Positions 61,111-64,000 of a stretch of 64,000 bases of DNA are shown piece by piece. Made by a program: the position numbers and the translations under genes. Under the pieces are notes generated by a model. That model saw only the letters and a list, made by a program, of their open reading frames with translations. It was not told the DNA's origin and ran no database searches. Location of the stretch: contig JACDQD010000006.1 in the NCBI GenBank assembly GCA_019843655.1, forward strand, positions 22,090,246 through 22,154,245, in the 5' to 3' direction. The DNA comes from Lethocerus indicus. Taxonomy: Eukaryota > Arthropoda > Insecta > Hemiptera > Belostomatidae. Within the stretch, counting starts at the first letter, position 1, and each line of letters starts with the position of its first letter.

Positions 61111-64000
61111 CTATTCAGGTATACATAATTTGTCGTAAAAATAATATAATGACGCATCCTGACATAACTGTGTATGATAATATTAATTAGAGGCCATTAT
61201 TTAAGACGGTTCCAGGGGAAAATCGACCGACCGATGATACCGAAACTGGTCTAAGAATAGCATGGGGTGGTTGAGACGGGGCGATAGTCCCACTCTCTCG
61301 TCCCATTCTCCCATTTTCCCAATATTTCTGGCTTTAATTCGGGCCGCGGTGGCCTCACTCGGCCGGGTGGGTTGGGGTTTTGGTGGGGGCTCGTCTCCAT
61401 TTCATTGTTGATTCAAATCCACTCCCCGGGGCCCCTTAGCGCCCTCTATATTCATTCTCCCTTCATTCTCTAACCGTCTCTCCAGACCGCATTTTTCTCA
61501 GACACTCCGCTTTCGGCCCAGTTATTATTTTCTAGCTTTCACCGGCCATCTCGCACTCCCATTCTTCGCCCAATGATTATGTCATTCCATTCACGGCTCG
61601 TTCATATTTTTTAGTCGGTACTTTGGACTACTATAATTTAGTTAATCAGTATAATAGTATCAATATAACTCTAGCCTTTTTTTTTGTATTTATCGATGTA
61701 TCCATCGTGGGCTCGTCTCGTTAGGGCTACGTTTTCCGAATGTGGGGGTGACATCACTGAAATAGATTTGGGGCAGTTCCTTTAGTATTACTACGTAGAA
61801 TACTAAGTAGAAAGCGCAGGACCAAACAAATAATCATATTCCGAATTTTTGCAGGCTTCTCCGTCGTACCGACAAATGTCATACGATTTTTTTTACGATT
61901 AATACCGCATTAATTTATTCAAGAATTGTAGCGGCAGCCTCGTTTAGATTGTACGCCGTCGGCGTGACTGAATAAATCAGTTTTCGCGACATATTTTCCG
62001 GCAATATCGTGGGCGAATTGCGGCGGGGCGGCGGTCAACTTTCCAGACCGATTGCCCGGATCTCTTGTTTTTCATATGGGCGCCGCATCGCGCGAATACT
62101 TTGCGGGCCCAGTTTCAGTTTCGGGCCGAATAATTCAGAGCGTCGCCTTATTGGATCCGGCCCGAATCGCGCCGAAAGGAGGCGGACGGGAAAAAAAATG
62201 GGAAAAGGAAAAAAGTTCTCCGTCTCCGGATTTCAACTACTCGAGCCGGCCATCTGCCGGGGAAGAAACGCCGGACCCCCGACCCCCCTCCCCGTTATGA
62301 AGAACAAAGTAGTTTAGCGTCGGCACCGAAGAAAAACGAATTCAGTTTTGGACCTTCCGAGTTTCCTGGAGCCGTTCGGAAGTTTCGCAGAATCTTTCTG
62401 CAGTTATATTATTAGAGACAAAGTCGAGAAACAATCTCAATTCAATATATTTGTCCACAAGTTTATGTGACAGTCTGCCCGGATCAGGACGGGTGACGCG
62501 GTGTTTAGGTGACCTCAACCTATAAAGCATTTATGCCTAGATACAGAATTCCTGAATAACGGGGAGTCCTACTGCTGGCTGGGACCGGACTGGCAGTATG
62601 GAATACCAGAGAAATGCCGGACTCCATTTTGTACTTTTATAACAATACTCTTTTGAATATCATTACAATTGTCATTTTCTGGCTCCAATCGACTATTTGA
62701 TCTTATTGTAGACCGGTTCATTTGGTCAGTAATATGTCAGCATTGTCATTATTACACAGCTATTGTAGTGTTTTCAATTTTCCGTCGTGCAGTGTGTTCA
62801 ATTTGTTGTTCTTTTGTCTTTGAGCTAATTCGATAAATATATACTCCTTTGTATTATATGTAATGGATGTGCGTAAACCTCTGATGTTAATATTGTATAC
62901 GTTCCTATGAAGTATGTTTCCAGTGGTGATTGTTGTTTTTTCGAATACAAACATTAACAGTCCCCGACTATATTACTGACGTAATGCTACTGATTATGGT
63001 TAGAAGTTCAAACTAGTCCAACTTAAGACATATTAGACGACTGGAAACAGAAAATCCCAATTATTCTCCACACTCGCGGAACCACAAACACTGGGTTGGA
63101 AAGACAAAGTGACATGTAAAGTCTAATAATTCTCTTAACAATTCCCTCAATAAAATAAATTCTATCAATAAATTATGATACCATCCGAGGACTTTGGCAA
63201 ACAAAACCTCCCTTACTTTGAGCTGACAATCCTAAAACTGCCGCGTATTCTAGTTTTCAATATCGTGTTTACCAAATTCTTCATAGTTTATAATAATATT
63301 TGGGACTGTAATTATTCTAACAAAAAATTACATTTTATTTCATTATTCAAATTAAATGTTAAATAAAGTGGATGAACCACTTAAGGATTGTTGCCCTTAT
63401 GAAATTATTCTCCTGTGACGTGATTAATATGATTGCTGTTATTAATCATATTACACGATCGGGTTTAACCTCAATATGACAAATATATATTAAAACACAT
63501 ACAGCATGCTTTAAAAACCTATAAACACACCGAGAATAGAAATTCAAAATTCTTGAATATCACGAAAAGAAAACGTCATTCAAATGGTATGCAATTTGAT
63601 TGGTATCAGACAAAACAATGGCTTTTCTCAAGATAGAGGCAATGAACGAACTGATAACGCATTGCCTCATGAAGCGCATTAAGAAATGTACGAGTCGCCA
63701 CTTCTGCATTCATTTAGTCTCATAATATGCCTCTCATGTCAATAAGTAATGTTCACGGCAGATCAAAAATCATGAGCCTCATAAGAAAAGGGCGTAAAAT
63801 CAGCGCTGCGTTGATGACAAAAAAAATTAAAAAACAACACAGACATTGTACAAGAATTAAATAATTCACAAAAGCTCATCCCTACTGCAGACAATAGTCG
63901 TATTTTAAAATGTCTTATAGCTCAGCTGAAACATACAATAATAAAAGAAATATTTAACAAACAACAATATCAATTAATTTCGAAAAATTTGAAAAACGTA

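Larger units (their letters stand above)
54538..64000 (-). other. presumed upstream unc-13 intron
   Basis: No exon resembling a C2A domain or a first exon was recognised. Contents include a CT-rich tract at about 57042-57094, CpG-rich patches at about 61250-61620 and 62000-62300, and a degraded jockey fragment near 61.0 kb. The assignment depends on the acceptor call at exon a. Confidence 0.4.

Noticed and set aside
62009..62317. 102-aa plus-strand ORF
   Set aside because: CpG-rich patch with competing frames; the peptide is low-complexity Arg/Gly/Ser and unrecognised.

Overview
This is animal nuclear DNA, most likely from an insect. It is AT-rich, most coding potential lies in short exons with GT-AG splice sites, introns are long, and it carries a 5'-truncated jockey-type retrotransposon with target-site duplications. 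No bacterial operon structure, rRNA, tRNA or CRISPR array was found.

The one gene I can identify lies on the minus strand. Nine exons between about 54.54 and 33.08 kb join in a single reading frame with matching splice phases and give about 784 residues of the N-terminal half of an Unc-13 (Munc13) protein, the presynaptic vesicle-priming factor. Two anchors support this. The first exon resembles the segment directly after the C2A domain of Munc13-1. The last and longest exon ends in a sequence that aligns with the Munc13-1 calmodulin-binding helix (anchor W464). Between them is a long disordered Tyr/Ser/Pro/Arg-rich region with a candidate RIM-BP SH3-binding motif. The C1, C2B, MUN and C2C exons were not found; they should lie off the low-coordinate end. 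Any C2A or first coding exon should lie off the high-coordinate end or was missed.

Layout: 1-33.08 kb is inferred to be one very long intron of this gene. It holds two candidate alternative first exons on the minus strand (about 23.6 kb, better; about 30.5 kb, weaker), both with phase-0 donors matching the phase of the last long-isoform exon. It also holds repeats, a local interleaved duplication at 16.5-17.6 kb, a GC-rich hairpin cluster at 12.8-13.0 kb and a jockey relic at 26.8-27.4 kb. The block 33.08-41.10 kb has eight exons. One of its introns contains a large inverted-repeat element around ten 70-bp tandem repeats with a CTCF-like core. The 41.1-54.4 kb stretch is a 13.3-kb intron. From 54.54 to 64.0 kb is presumed upstream intron.

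An inverted-repeat transposon-like family occurs at least five times (6.4, 8.8, 18.8, 37.1 and 53.2 kb). Introns at 35-37 kb are strongly CpG-poor, while much of the rest is CpG-rich.
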